Made by a program: the position numbers and the translations under genes
Origin: Balanoglossus misakiensis
Taxonomy: Eukaryota; Hemichordata
Assembly: GCA_040954595.2 (NCBI GenBank)
Contig: CM082581.2
Span: forward strand, 13,702,001-13,766,000
Length of the DNA stretch: 64,000 bases
Direction: 5' to 3'
The notes under the pieces: generated by a model
The model's input: only the letters and a program-made list of their open reading frames with translations
The model's database searches: none
Told to the model about the DNA's origin: nothing
Part shown: piece after piece, positions 1 to 13,200 of the stretch
How the letters are laid out: each line of letters opens with the position of its first letter
Position numbering within the stretch: the stretch's first letter is position 1

Positions 1-3000
1 ACGTTGAATGATTTTTTCAGCCACTTCGAATAGAAAAAAAGAACATGTCTCTTATACTAGGTCATTTTCTCTCTTTTTTGAAATCTAAAGAGATTCGTTT
101 TATGGAGCTCTTTGAAGGTAATTGTTAAGCGGGATGCAAGTTAAATAGCGGGGTTTATTTCCACGCATACCAGTGTTGGCCCTGCTCCAGGCCGTGTGTG
201 TTGGAGCGGCCGAAATCTTCTTGTCCATCCTTGTAAAATGCCAAGCTATTCATTTATTACTGTCGAGGAATTCTTTTATAGAGTAAGCTGACCGCAAACA
301 CGGCCTGGAAGGGTGCAATCGGAAGTGTGGGGCAGAGACAATGAACTCGTAGCAGTTGACGGCGGCATGAAAACGCCGTTGTCACTCTATAAAGTGGAAG
401 GGCTGAAACAAAAAAAAAGCTGAGGAGTTGTCAACTCTGACAGCTCCCTTCTCACTTTGTACACTAAATGTCGTGCATGATAGCACGTTAACACACGCTA
501 GAAGAAGCATGACGGTTTCGGCATTGAGATCTGGCAATAGTACGTGAGATATGGGTAAAACACCGGCTTTAGCTGTTTGCAGTGGGAGAGGTAAGCGACG
601 GGAGAAAACCGAAAACATGTAAACAATTCAGGTTTTCAGCGACACAGTCCAGACAGGTAGAGAGGCTCTCTTGTTCGCTGTCCCTAAAATTGCCCCCTTT
701 ACTAAAGCAATGATTGACACGCGCAGTGGAGGTTGACCAGGCATTATATAATTATCAGAAGAGAAAAACTCTGATCATCTGCCTGCTAATTGTGGAGAAG
801 AATGAGTGAACTCATAAACACAGTTTCTAGGTCGTTAAAAACCGGGACTGGCGACTGATTGTGAAGCTGCCGAAAACGTGGTGTAAGGTTACGTCACCGC
901 TCTGGAAGAGAAATCACACTTATCCAAATATCGAGAATCTATTGTCGCGGAATCATTCGGTTTGTTCAAAAAAGGTGGCCAGCTCCGCTACATGATAAAG
1001 GGATACACAGTTAGTTGACAAATGTTTGCTTTGGAGGACACCGCTAAGGAGTTAAGACAAGGCAATAAACCCCTTCAGTGACGTGTACACTAGGGCTTAC
1101 TATAATACTGCTGTGACAGATGATCCTGGCCAATCTGTTGTATTTCTCGCCTAAAACCGCATTTGACTCAACAAATCGGAAGAAAAGCTGCCGGAACCAA
1201 ACGCAAGAAGTTTTCATTTGTTTGACCACTAAAATGATCAAACAGTATTGACGGATGACCGCTGTATTGTTTTTTTGCTTTGTTCGAATAGCAACGGGAA
1301 ATTCGCGAAGAAAAAAAAAGAGATGTCTACGTATCTTGAAAAAGACGCTAACCTAGTTAGATCTGCCGAAAAAAAGTATTGCTCAATATTGTTCCCGCCA
1401 AAGTGTAATGTGATTTCCAAACAAGCACTACAAAAGCCAAATAATGGCTGGAGAGTCTACGTTGCTTAAGACTCCTCATGCGTCGACAGGCAGTGAATGA
1501 CCCGCCACGAGAGTCGCATTCAAGTTACAATAACTCCAGCTGGCCACCCCATTCAGACTTTCCCCTTCTATATTCTGGAAACAATTGACTTTTACTACTC
1601 GCCCTTTTCTGTCAAAAGTGGCAAACTAAAGACCACACACTGGAGGTCGCCTCTCTCCGTTTCTAATGTGCCCTTTGTTGCTTCAATCGTTAAATCTAGA
1701 TAAATTTGTAACTTTTCTACATGACAAAGCTTTGTTTTCCTACCCTTTTTTTCTTCTTTTTCACATGGTAAATTGATTAGACTCGTTGGTTGGCCAACTG
1801 TGTGGTCGGACTTTTCCCAACTATGCATGGTTGAGTCTCTGTGACAAGCGCTCATTATTAACATCCGGGAGCCTCCTCTAAAATTGCCCTAAAATTGATG
1901 ACTGGCCCCGGAAGATTGAGACGTTTCGCTTTCCTTTGCGGTTGCCAGGCCAATTGTTGTGTCGCGATGTGAAAGACTTGTAACCCCAGGGCCACCCAAA
2001 CCGAACATTGATCCGAATCTGTACTGAGGGACAGGGTAGCATTAACAGACGGATCACTCTCATGTCATCCTCATAATGGGAGCCAAAATTATTTAAATGA
2101 TGGTCATTATACAAAGGGAGAAATAGTCAGGAAGTCGCCAAAGCATTAGCAAATGGGCGACTTGAGTGCAAAAAATGCACCGATTTCCTCTTTTCCATTA
2201 ACATTTTGCGACGTCCTGGCAAACTTTCGGCCAACTTTTTGACCACGATGCAACTGGACGTTGAAGTGCGTAAATCAACGCCTTTAGTGGCCTTTTAAAA
2301 TCCACACAAACGAACGGACTGACGGAAATCAAAGCTGGCCAATTAACAAGGGGGTTCTAAAGTCCCCCTCCATAAGCAGTGACATAAAGCTAGCGATGAT
2401 GTAAATGGAAGTCGCTTCTCCCTGTGAAATCAAGCAGAAACGCGACTTCTAAGCCAAGAAAATTGAAAGTTTTTGTAAAGGGACAACTATCTCACGTTTA
2501 GTCGCCGGGGGATTTGTTGGCTACCAGCAAAACCTGTGATAATCTTCAACCCATTTGTCAACCGACAGATTACATGTCAAACAGAGGAATTTTGTGTATC
2601 CACAGAAGGACGACCCAGCTGTTAAAAAGGGAGATAAATAAACACCAGTATGAGGATGGGTTGCTACCGGAATTACCCACGAATAATAACGCCACCGGTC
2701 TTACGCAAAAAGAATAAAATATAATGTAGTGTAATCGGATGCAAAGGCACTAGCTGCCACATGACTGAGCCTGTTGTCTCTGCAAAAGTGGCCAGAAAAT
2801 CTACCAAACAAAGGATGCTTCAGACAGAACGGCTGTAAACGTGTGTTAGAATAAACGTGGAAGACGCGGGGTGTTGTGTTGTAGTACAATATTGACGCTG
2901 GGTCTTCCGTCGATAAGATTCAACACTGGCTATCCCACGGTCCCTGGTGACCGTCGCTATCCGAAGTCACCATCAGGACAATCCCCCTCCGATAAAACGA

Positions 3001-4959
3001 GTGTAAGACATGACCGCTACCATAGAAGATCTGGCTGACGCGCGCGACTGGGTAAATTTATGTCAAAAGGTGAAAGGGCACGGAATGTACCTTAGCCCGT
3101 GCACGCACAGAGGCGGGGTGACCACTGACGTAGCCTGAGGCAGTTATCACCAGATGTACTTGAAAAACACCTGATTGAGAATCGGCCGCAGTTGTGTGGC
3201 ATAGCGTGGGTTTTTTATCCAGTCGTCGGAAATAGGACAAAATCACGGCGAAAGGTGGTGATTGATAACTGTTTTCCGCTTATCATGAATTTCAATAAGA
3301 TCTTGCCTTCTCGGCGAGCAATAAAACGTCTTCTTGAATCGCCCTGTTTTTAAACTGGCGTCACGGGCAGCTAGCTAGTCAGGCCACCGCCGTTGTGAAA
3401 CCTCCTCGTCACTTTCCTAGCACAAACAGACACCTATTGTACTGCCACATTCATTTATGAGCCGTTTACAGTAAATTTGGAACATAAATGACTTGGCGGA
3501 TAGTTGAGAACGCGTGAAGATACTTGACGCTAGCGCCGGGTAAACTCCATATTGAGAACCGTCCATGGCCAAAGTAATATTGCCTCTGGGTATACTCACT
3601 GGCCGTTCAGAGCAATACCCAGTTCTAAAAAAAACTTGAAAAGGCAAAAGAGGAGAAATTATCAAAAGATGCAGTATGTCTAAGTTATAGGAATTCTTCT
3701 GTTAATGCAATAACCTTTACGTGAACTCTGTATCAATGTAAAACCAGCGCAGCTGCTGACTTTAGTACATGAAGTTCACAGAGTAAGACATGTATTGTCC
3801 AGTCTAAAACTGTCCGTATTCGGTGTCAGGGAAAGACAACTATTTAGGGTTTGCTAGAAATAGACTTGATTGAAAGCGTGTGCACATCGAGATCGATCAG
3901 TTCTGTGTCGGTTGTAGCGACCTGTCTAAATGCATGGCTTAGTTTCTTTTCTCTATGCGTCGGACACTCACGCCAGTAATTCCTTTAATTCTCACCAGAC
4001 TATGGGAGATCAACTGTAATTGACTGGCGGAGTTAAAACACGGAGAACACGCCGCGAGAGCTTAAGGCAAATATCTCGTTTTGAGAACGACGTTAGGCCT
4101 ACTTGCCCTTTTCCCGATGACAGAGGCACAAAATGCGTGACTGATAAAAATCAGACTCCACACTTCGGGCCGATCTCGACAACGTCGTTAATTGACCAAT
4201 TTGCGTATATCATTCTACTTGGAGAGGTTAGAATATCACTTATTCGGGGGCATTCCATCATTTAACACACCATGCCGTGCCGGTATCTTTGGCGGCCATT
4301 ACAAATAGACGGGAGGAACTCCAAAATTGTGCAAAACATACACACACTTAGGCCACGGTTGACAGAACGGCTTGTGAGCACAGTGAAGGCTATCAGGCAG
4401 TTGAAAAGAGCCCATTGGGATAAGTGTTTGTCCTTAAGAGACAGATATACTGCCTCGATAGGGTGAGTCAGCACAGCAAAGTACAGACATTCCAAGCACT
4501 TTCTTTCCAGCGACGCTCCGCCGAAACAAACGACTGCCCAAAAGCTCGTCTAGAATCTGAGCTATTTAGAATTATAGCGTACTTGTGTGACAGCCCGGTA
4601 CCTGAGAAACTTTTAAACAACTTTGGAAAGCATCTAAAGAGGGGATGGAATGGCCAGTCACAGCGAAAAGTAAACAAGCGTTTGGTTTCCTTTGTAATGG
4701 CACCAAGGAAGCGAACACCGTTTCAAATTTAACATCACGTACGAACATTGGCAGGACAATGTGAATATTGCGCTTCTCACGCTGTTTGTGCTGGCTACAG
4801 TTACCATCACCAATTCCCACCACCGCCACACACTTAGCCATTCTTTGCAAATTGTTCTTAAATGATTCAGGAGATGCATTGGAGGAGTAGAGGAACAACC
4901 AACAACCTGTCTTGCAATGAAATAGATTCCCAGGGAAAGTCTGTGAAAATTGGACATTA

Positions 4960-5094
4960 GGGCCTGGGCAGAATTAAAAGGGGGTATTGGGCTGGTGCAA
5001 TTTGCGGGAGGGTCACTATTTCTCGTGGATCCAGATTTTGAAAAAAAAAAACACCGGCGCTAACCCCCCCCCCCCTTTAACTCTGCCCAGGCCC
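4960..5094. mobile_element. PIF/Harbinger-like MITE, 135 bp
   Basis: The left end begins GGGCCTGGGCAGAATTAAAA and the right end is its near-perfect reverse complement, giving terminal inverted repeats of about 25 bp that finish in G-rich/C-rich runs. The element is flanked on both sides by the trinucleotide TTA (4957-4959 and 5095-5097). A 3-bp TWA target duplication is characteristic of PIF/Harbinger elements. The interior is only about 85 bp and non-coding, so this is a non-autonomous element. Superfamily assignment rests on TIR plus target site only. Confidence 0.75.
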
Positions 5095-5158
5095 TTACTG
5101 AGCTGAACACGGCCGCATCAGCCGAAGACCTGACATAACCACAGTCTTATAATGAACT

Positions 5159-5180
5159 AACCAACCAACCAACCAACCAA
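5159..5180. repeat. (AACC)n microsatellite
   Basis: Five and a half tandem AACC units followed by degenerate AACC/AAAC repeats, 65 bp downstream of the MITE. It is not a telomeric (TTAGGG) repeat. Confidence 0.9.
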
Positions 5181-8100
5181 GCTAACCCAACCAAACAAAC
5201 CATCATAACTATAAAAGGAAAGGAAAAAACACATTTCAAAAAATCTGGTTATCATTATAAATCAATGCAAAAAAAAACCCCGCAAATACTCCAAAAGCAC
5301 ATTACCGATTTCTTTATACAAACAGTGACGTAAGGTTAATAGTACATTTGTATCTTGTTTTCTACCTGTAGTAACCTAGGAATCGTGACATATGTAACCC
5401 AATCAGAATAGTTAAGGTGCTACCGAGCCAATCTTTGCAATCACAGCTGGTGTATGTCATTCCAACGATTGCACAACCTGATTTTCCCTGAGATTAGTTT
5501 CTCGCTTGACGTAATAGCGTGACGTTAGAGCAGATCGCCGGAGCCGTAGTGTCGATATTTACCCAGTAAAATGTGAGTTTTTCTTGTTGTCACTGTAAAT
5601 CACAGACAATAATGTAGCGCCTTCAAGAAAGCACGGCAAAAAAAGCTTTTAGATGGTGTATGCGGAATGCGTTTTCTCTAGTAATTTGCTCGCTTCGGCG
5701 TTATTACCCGCAGAGGGCATTTATTCAAATCACCGGTACGTTGATTCGCAGATCCTCTGCACGTGTGAAGAATCATCGATGTGGCATGCGGTGTGCAAAG
5801 CTTGGCATCAATATCAATTCGCGGACGACACACGGCTCTCGTCGGAGACATTTAGTCTATCTGCTGAGAAATCCAAACGGATGGGGGCAACTAGCGGGGC
5901 GAAGAGAAGCGGGAGAAACCGCGCCAAAACGACCACCACTACTCCATCAGTTTGTCGAATGTGTCAGTCTAGAGACCGAAAGTCTCCAAAAAAAGATTCC
6001 GATATGATTGAAAGGGTGCGAGGCGACGAGAAAGTCATAACGCGTAAGCTGAAACTTCTCTCATCCTAATTTGATATTTTTTCAGAAGTCCCAATCGATA
6101 AATGTGGTCTGTCTGCCCGTGGACAAATTACGAAATTAAAATGGATATTCAAATATAAGATGTTAGCCACACTGTCATAACAAATTCTGATTGCTTCCTT
6201 GAATATCGTGCGAGTTGTGGTTAAGTTATAAAATGATGTCAAAACATTTTCTCTGTTGAAATCGATAGTCCAAGAACGCATGGCCCGGGTGCGTTATGAT
6301 TCCATTAGGCATCGAAAAGGAACATAGTAGTTTTGCCTATGGGCTATGGGGACTAGGACTTCAACTAATTCTAGACAAATACTAGACAAATTAACAAGTG
6401 GGAAGACACGAGTGTGAGTCTTGAGCGACCACCACGAAGTATTGTCATTCTGCTTCCAACAGAAAACTGGAGGGTATGTCTATTTGAGAAAGTGCTGCTG
6501 AGCGTAAAATTCGTTTCTACTGCAAAATGAGTAGCTTTGCTCTGATGTCTCCATTTGCCGGTGGCTGTGGGGCACTTAATTTAACGCATTGTTTCGGCCA
6601 CAAAGGGCGAGGGACGTCAACGGTGCGCTAACGATTCAACTCCAGTTAGTCCTTTTAGGTAAAACACACTCAGTTGTTGGTTTGTTTGTTCAGATTTCTC
6701 CACTGTGTGATCATTTCTTTTGTAAGTGTTTATCGGCGCAGAGTAATCAGGACCGCAGTGTCGGGAGGCGCATGATTGTTTGTGCAGTGTGGTTTTTGTA
6801 AGTGTTAATGAGAGTGAAAGTAAAAGTACACTGCGAAAGTCAACATTTTTACTGTCAAACGTCGCGACGATTCTGTAAGGATGATAGACCCTTACCCTTT
6901 GACCGTCTTCCGCGTCAAGCGTACGTAGGATTTTAGTCTATGCATAAACTGTATATAAAACTCGTCTCCGTACATTTGAATACCGAAAGACTCATTCCAA
7001 TGGCATATGCGGTCGCAGTTAACCAAACGTCGCAAAGGTCATTTTAAACCACCTGTTAGAAAGTCACGTGATTACGTAAGATATATTTGCATATTGTTAG
7101 AAAAATATTTTAACAGAAGGCAAAGCACTGCAAACGTCACCCATTTGACGATGTGTTTTCTGAACATTTCAATAACTTTTAAAATGGGTTTTTGGCGAAC
7201 ATGACAATCCATGGGTAAAATTTTACTTGGAACAAGTTCTCGCCGGCTTACAGAGCTTTTTGTGATAGTTTACAGCCGTTATATTTGCTTGACATGCGCA
7301 CTTAAACCCGTCACTTTTTCCAAGCACGTGGTCGCCAATAAGTCGGAGTGTAAATGGTATTGCTTAGGCTTATGCTAATCTCCTCTTCGATTATGGGGAA
7401 TTTGTATTGTTTACGGTATTTTATTAGCGGATATATGATTAGCCAAACACTTAGGTGACCATGAGATCATGGTTTGCACGTCTGGTAGATTACAGGGCCT
7501 GAATCCCGTCTAGGCTCGAGTCTGAAGGTAGATTAAATTCATTTAAGCAGACTCCGTGTCTTTGTGAATTTCACCATCTTGATGTATGGTGCGACACGTT
7601 CAGTAATTTTACTTTCGTCTGACTGGCGCTATAAATCAAGGCGCCAAACTAATGATCCCTCTGCAGAAAATGATTAAATATACATGTACAAAATGCATTT
7701 TTTTCTTAACGTTATGATCAATGGTTTTGGATACATCAAGACGTCGTGTTTTTGGCGACCGACAACTGTATTGGACGATTTCTGGGGCAGTTAGAGGCTT
7801 ACACCCAACTTATTTACAAGGTGTTGTTTTGTGTAATACAGCTGATTGTAAAAAAATATCTGAAATAAACTGAAAGAAAGGCGGTTTTCCGCCCGAGCGA
7901 AGTTGATCCGACGAAATAATCGAAGCAATGAAATAAGTTGAACAAGAAGAGAAAGGTATGGAATAGAAATGTGGAAAAAAGAGAGAAAGCAACCGCATAG
8001 TATCAGATGAATAGATCAAGTTGTTTTGAAATAGACTTCAGGTCCTATCCCGATTGTAAGTCACGGAGGGGTGAATAAGGTCGCAACACTGGTAACAAAT

Positions 8101-10259
8101 ACTAAGAGAGGGCGGAGAATGAATGCCTGTATCAAGCTATAGCTATAGAAGCCCTGATGAGCGGGAGACGGGGGCCTTTGGCATGAATACCAACGATAAA
8201 ATTGAGTTCTCCTGCCGGTTCCTTCCGGCACTGACAAACACACTTGAAAAGAACGACTGCCCCTTCCGCAGCGTGGCGGACTTTTCAGTGGCAGTGTGAC
8301 GACGGACACGATTATCCCACTTGTCTTTCTGACACTGTCGCCTAGCAACGTCAAACAACAGCCCGGATGGAGAGAAAGAGTTCATTCGAGGATGCGCATT
8401 CCACAATCCGTTCAAATTTCAGGGTATTTAGCCCCTCCCTCGGCTCCTAGCAAAACTCTAAAAGACACACAGAGTTTGGACATTTTTTCTCACTCCACTG
8501 ACTCCACGAACCCGGCATTTTTTGGCCCCAAACGGATCCCGCCCGGAGTCATGAGAACAGAAACGAGAAAACACAAACACAAGTCTACAAATGAGTTCTC
8601 GAGCACGATTATGGACAACCGGACGACGAAAACAGAGTAACAGTTGCGGCATGGTTACAACATTTTGTAAACATAAACGCTAGCATTTTATAGGATATAG
8701 TCCGAATGTGTAGGGACGGCTTTGCCCGGAGCACGATAGATACCAAGTCCAAGTGCAACTAATAAAGTCAAGTTGTTTCACATTGTTTTCTTGGGTGTTG
8801 CTATTTCCCTGGATATTGCAATATGGCCGCAAACAACGCTGCCACATGGGACCTGGCCACCTCAAAGGACGATTTGAGAAAAGAATTTCGCCTGGTGAAG
8901 TTATGCATACTATCTCGGGTTCACTTTTAATTCACCAACCCCAAGTGTGGGAATAAAACAACAATATTTGTCCTTTAAAATGAACACAACGCGACTCCCC
9001 GGCGCGAGACCAATGAATAGATCAACAACAAACAAAAAACGGCAACACGGGCCCCGGATTCCTGGCAAAGAGAAAAACCCCGAAAGATTCTTAAAGGTTC
9101 TTACGATCGTATGAATAGCCGATCGCGTTCGGTATTTGAAGGCGGGGACTGATTTTTTTTCAGAGTTGAACCGTGTCTCACTTTTAATGTCCTATGTTCT
9201 GATAATACCGTGGTAAACAACCCTTGCACAATGAGGCGACTGGAGTGGCCACAAACACGCGGTGAAAGCACCAGACAAACCCCTCGCGGTGTGAAATTTC
9301 TCAGGGAGATAAAATCCAACCGAGTGAACAACCACTGCTCGCATGTGCCATGCCCGCATTACATAGCAAAGTAGCCGCCGCCAGTGTGCGGTGTCCTTAA
9401 TCGACCTTTCCGGGCCCAGGACGGGACGGTTGTAACAGTATATAAATCGTTGTCACGACACAATCATTTCATATCCCCCTGACTTGGCTGGGGTCGAGAG
9501 GTTGTAAACACGACATCGGCAGCAACGCCACCAACAAAAACAAGAACAAGGGATATTTACTCTTGCGACGCAAAACAAGATATATGCCACCCATTTCAGA
9601 AAAGAAACAGAGCACGCCCCCTATCAATCTGTTACAAACCCTGTCTGCCTGCAGACGGTCCGTAGAAGTGCTGGGCCACTTAATAATCTACTCCTCGTCC
9701 CTAAGTCACATGTTTGCATCACATGTTCCTTAGCTATGACACACTACAAAATTAAAACCAGTGAAGGTGTGATAACATTTGCTCATAGCCTATAAGATGA
9801 GACTGTTTTCCGAGAGAGCGTGAATAGGACGCTCAAATGCCGAAATTCGAGATGGGCGTATACTTGAAATCGACGCTTTGAGTCTAAGAACCCAATCGCA
9901 CAAACCCGCTTCTAGGAATTGGGAATTGGGTTTCTCAAAGTCATCCGATTAGCAGCTAGTCTTTAATATATAGATGTATATCAAAGAAAAAAAGATGACG
10001 GACATTCTCGACAATTCAAAAACCACAAAAAGTTCACCTTGAACTTGCAAAGCCAGGAGAACCCCACCGAGATTTTTCGTCCAGTTGTTTGTTACATTGT
10101 GACCTTTGACCTAGTTTCTGAAACGGGATAACTTAACATGAGGAACGTTGAAATATATTTTCGACGCCCATTTTAACGCGAAAAGAAATGTGTAACTGAT
10201 TAATTTATATTGACTTTTATCACATTTCTCATCTCTGTTTTTTTCTTTAATTTTAACAG

Positions 10260-13200
10260 CTAGATTAATCATAGAAGGGGATAATTTTGATAGTCAAGTT
10301 ACGATACGTGGTGAAAAGACCGGTGCCTATTTGTGTATGAACCACAAAGGAAAAGTATTTAGTAAGGTAAGTGACGTTGGCAGAATTTGAACCTTGCAGG
10401 GGAGCACAAAAACGCGTTGGAGATCGTTAACTTTCGCGAAAACTTAGAAGTTTTGAGCACACCTGTGCTTTTTGGAATGATTTCAATGGCGGTAATCACT
10501 GGTGCGTGGGAGTTCCTTGCAGCTCTGCTCTATTCCCCCCGGAGGTTCCAATCACTTGAATTTATATTTTTCCGAAGGAAATTGTTCGCTTCTTAACGAG
10601 TGCAAATAACAGAGTGTATTTCGAAAGTGCGTCACACTTGACGCAAACGTGGGAAGATTAGAGATGTTGAAAAGTTAGCCAAGGTACAATATACGCTCAT
10701 GCTTATTAGTTTGAGTACATTTTTTGTTTGTTATTGCGGAATGGTTATATTTATTTAATTGTAAGTGAGAATGTTTCGCGCCATCGAGAACATAAGGCCT
10801 CGAGAAGGTCAGGTAATAATGCAAGCAGTTTTCGAGCTGCCACAAAGCATGTAATTTAAGCAAAGCTTGCTCGGCAAACAGAACCCATGGTTGAGAAACG
10901 TAGCCACGAAAAGTGAGATTGTCGGGGAACAATTCGACGCGCGGTCAACGTCCAAACAAACACACCGAGGGCTGAAATATCTTCGGTGCACCTTCGCAAC
11001 GAATTCTTTGAGAATAGTTGTTTGTGGACACGCTGCTGCCACGAACAATGAGACTTGCTTTATTCCCTGGGCACAGCATAGTAGTTTTCAATGCATGGAT
11101 TACGCTGTCCTCGCCGTAACAAACGCGCTGTGCCTGTATTCCGACTGGCTTAGGCTACCCCAAGTCTATGAGCAGGCGTGGCGCAACTTTCAGGCCAGTG
11201 AGTTCGGCGTTGCACTTCGTTTTCTCCGTCTACATTCTTCTATCTGAGCGGCGGTCGCCACAAAGAACACTTTGCCTCCTGTTGATCAGACAAGCCAGCC
11301 CAATGTCATCACGTCATTTGCCGACCTTCCTGATTAACCGACCTCGGCAGTCTGCGCCTCCAATAGAGAGCCAAGAAGGCGCGCGCAACTTTCAGTGACC
11401 AGGAGTGAAAACCCCCGTGAAAATCCGGCTTCTGTTCACACTCGAAAGTTCAATTCAGAACAATGAACGGCGATTATTTTCGGCACAGCTAATAAAATCC
11501 CACCGCTTGTCAACTAGAACGGTTAATAAACACCCCAAAAATGCATCGTAACCCAAAGGTACCAATTGACACCCTCTGAATGGAACACAATTGCAGTTGT
11601 TATGACCAAAAGTCGACATTCTCGCCACCCCTGAGCATATTCTAAAAGGCGTGACTTTATTTCCTTCAAGTAAACTTGACCATTCAATTAACTAATCAAC
11701 TCATTTAAGCCAATTGTCTCTAGATTCGGTTCATACAACTTCATAAAATTCATTCCTAAATAAATAACAGTTCTTCCAGTGTCGTATGGATTGTCGTATC
11801 TTCTACTAAAATCTTTTTACTTCCATTTTTTTCTAAATTTTCCGAGTCCCATGACACTACTGGTCAATATCTGATTACAGACATTTCGAAGCAGACGATC
11901 AATTAAGTAAGAATGGGCCATTTGAGACAAAAGAAGGTGACTGAAATGTGTGATTGACAGCTCAAAGTGGCTGAAATTCTTCACAAAATATCACAGTATA
12001 CACATCTAGGGCTCTAATGGGGTGTTTTGATTGAATAGTCCAAATTTAAGGGAACAACGAAGCTTTTTAACAGTTACTCCTGTTTATTAGCACTTGTCAA
12101 ACGGTCAATCGAAGTTCAAATTCCGCTTGAGTACAATTGGAAGAGGGGGTGGCGCGTTACCTGGGAAATCGCCACCCCCCCCCCCTCTCCCGCCCGTCAC
12201 CACCGACCTTTTGGAGGCGGAATAGCTCTACCTGATTAACGAGACGTCCCAAGAGTAAACGCTTTCGTATGAAGTGTGTCGAATTGAAAGGAAAGGACAC
12301 GGCTATTTTGAGGCTTGCATTTAGCCAAGCGTGTCAGCATGTGCCAACGCAATAAAAACCAGAGATAAATCGGCGACGGTCCGACGTGAAACCGCCTTGT
12401 TTGCCAAGAACCAAACCCTTATTGGTATTTGGTGTAAATTCCAAACAGATATGCACGTTTGCCTTCCATAGGGTGTAGCACACGCGATTAAAGTACAACC
12501 GCTTTCAAACGCTAACTGCTTTAAAAGTAATATTTTTTCACCAACTGAAATAACCGTGTTGATGAAAATTTGCAAAGTTGCCCCAAGGTCGCTGTCCTCT
12601 CCGAGATATTTTTCCGGACACTTCTGCCCTGGGGGTTTGGAAAAGTCAATGAAAAAACAAAATACTTTCATTCGTGACTATACCCCCTAGTTTCTTTGTT
12701 GGCGCCCCGCCTGTTATGTGGCACAAGAAACCGGTCGGTCGCGGAGTCTGTTTCTGGATATTTGACGTTCTCCTTTCTCAGACTCAAATTCACTGTGTGA
12801 ACTTTCAAAACATCTCGCGGCAAATGTTTTGGTATGGTAACGAATTATTATTTCGTTACGTGGAATTGCCAACGGGACAGTCGTCGTCGTTGTTGTTTTT
12901 CCCCGGAGAAAGTGTTTACTGAAAATCGCGACTTTCCCTCGAGGTTGGACATAGAAGCCTGACGTCACAAACTATACCCCAAGGGTAACACGGGGTAATA
13001 AAAAGTGGAGCTGACCCTTTCTGTCGAAATATCGGCCGCATTTCACCAAATTCGAAATGAATTCCCGCTCGTTAGTGTGACAAATATATAAGTTTACGGA
13101 AGAAAAACAAATTAAAGAAACCACGTCTGATAACATTGATTATGATAAGGAGACGTTACACGTGTAACCACGGAGTTTAATCTTTTTGGGTGGGCATCTT

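Larger units (their letters stand above)
1..10259. other. 5' flank or upstream intron of the FGF gene; no exon recognised
   Basis: I translated the plausible open stretches on both strands and found nothing that looks like the signal peptide or the first trefoil strand of an FGF8/17/18 protein. At least one upstream FGF coding exon must exist, because the exon at 10260 starts in phase 1. It either lies before the window or is too diverged for me to see. A stretch at 5653-6069 is open in two forward frames but resembles no protein I know. The rest is ordinary AT-rich non-coding sequence with one MITE and one short AACC repeat. Confidence 0.5.

Noticed and set aside
4272-4466. Open frame ending at a good donor (GGGTGAGT), possible FGF upstream exon
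   Set aside because: The translated sequence has no FGF motif and its phase does not suit the exon at 10260.
5159-5180. AACC repeat as telomere-like sequence
   Set aside because: The unit is not TTAGGG and the tract is only 22 bp; a plain microsatellite explains it.
5653-6069. Long forward open frames (138 and 115 codons) upstream of the FGF exon
   Set aside because: Two overlapping frames are open and neither product resembles an FGF signal peptide, trefoil strand or any family I know; no convincing splice link to 10260.
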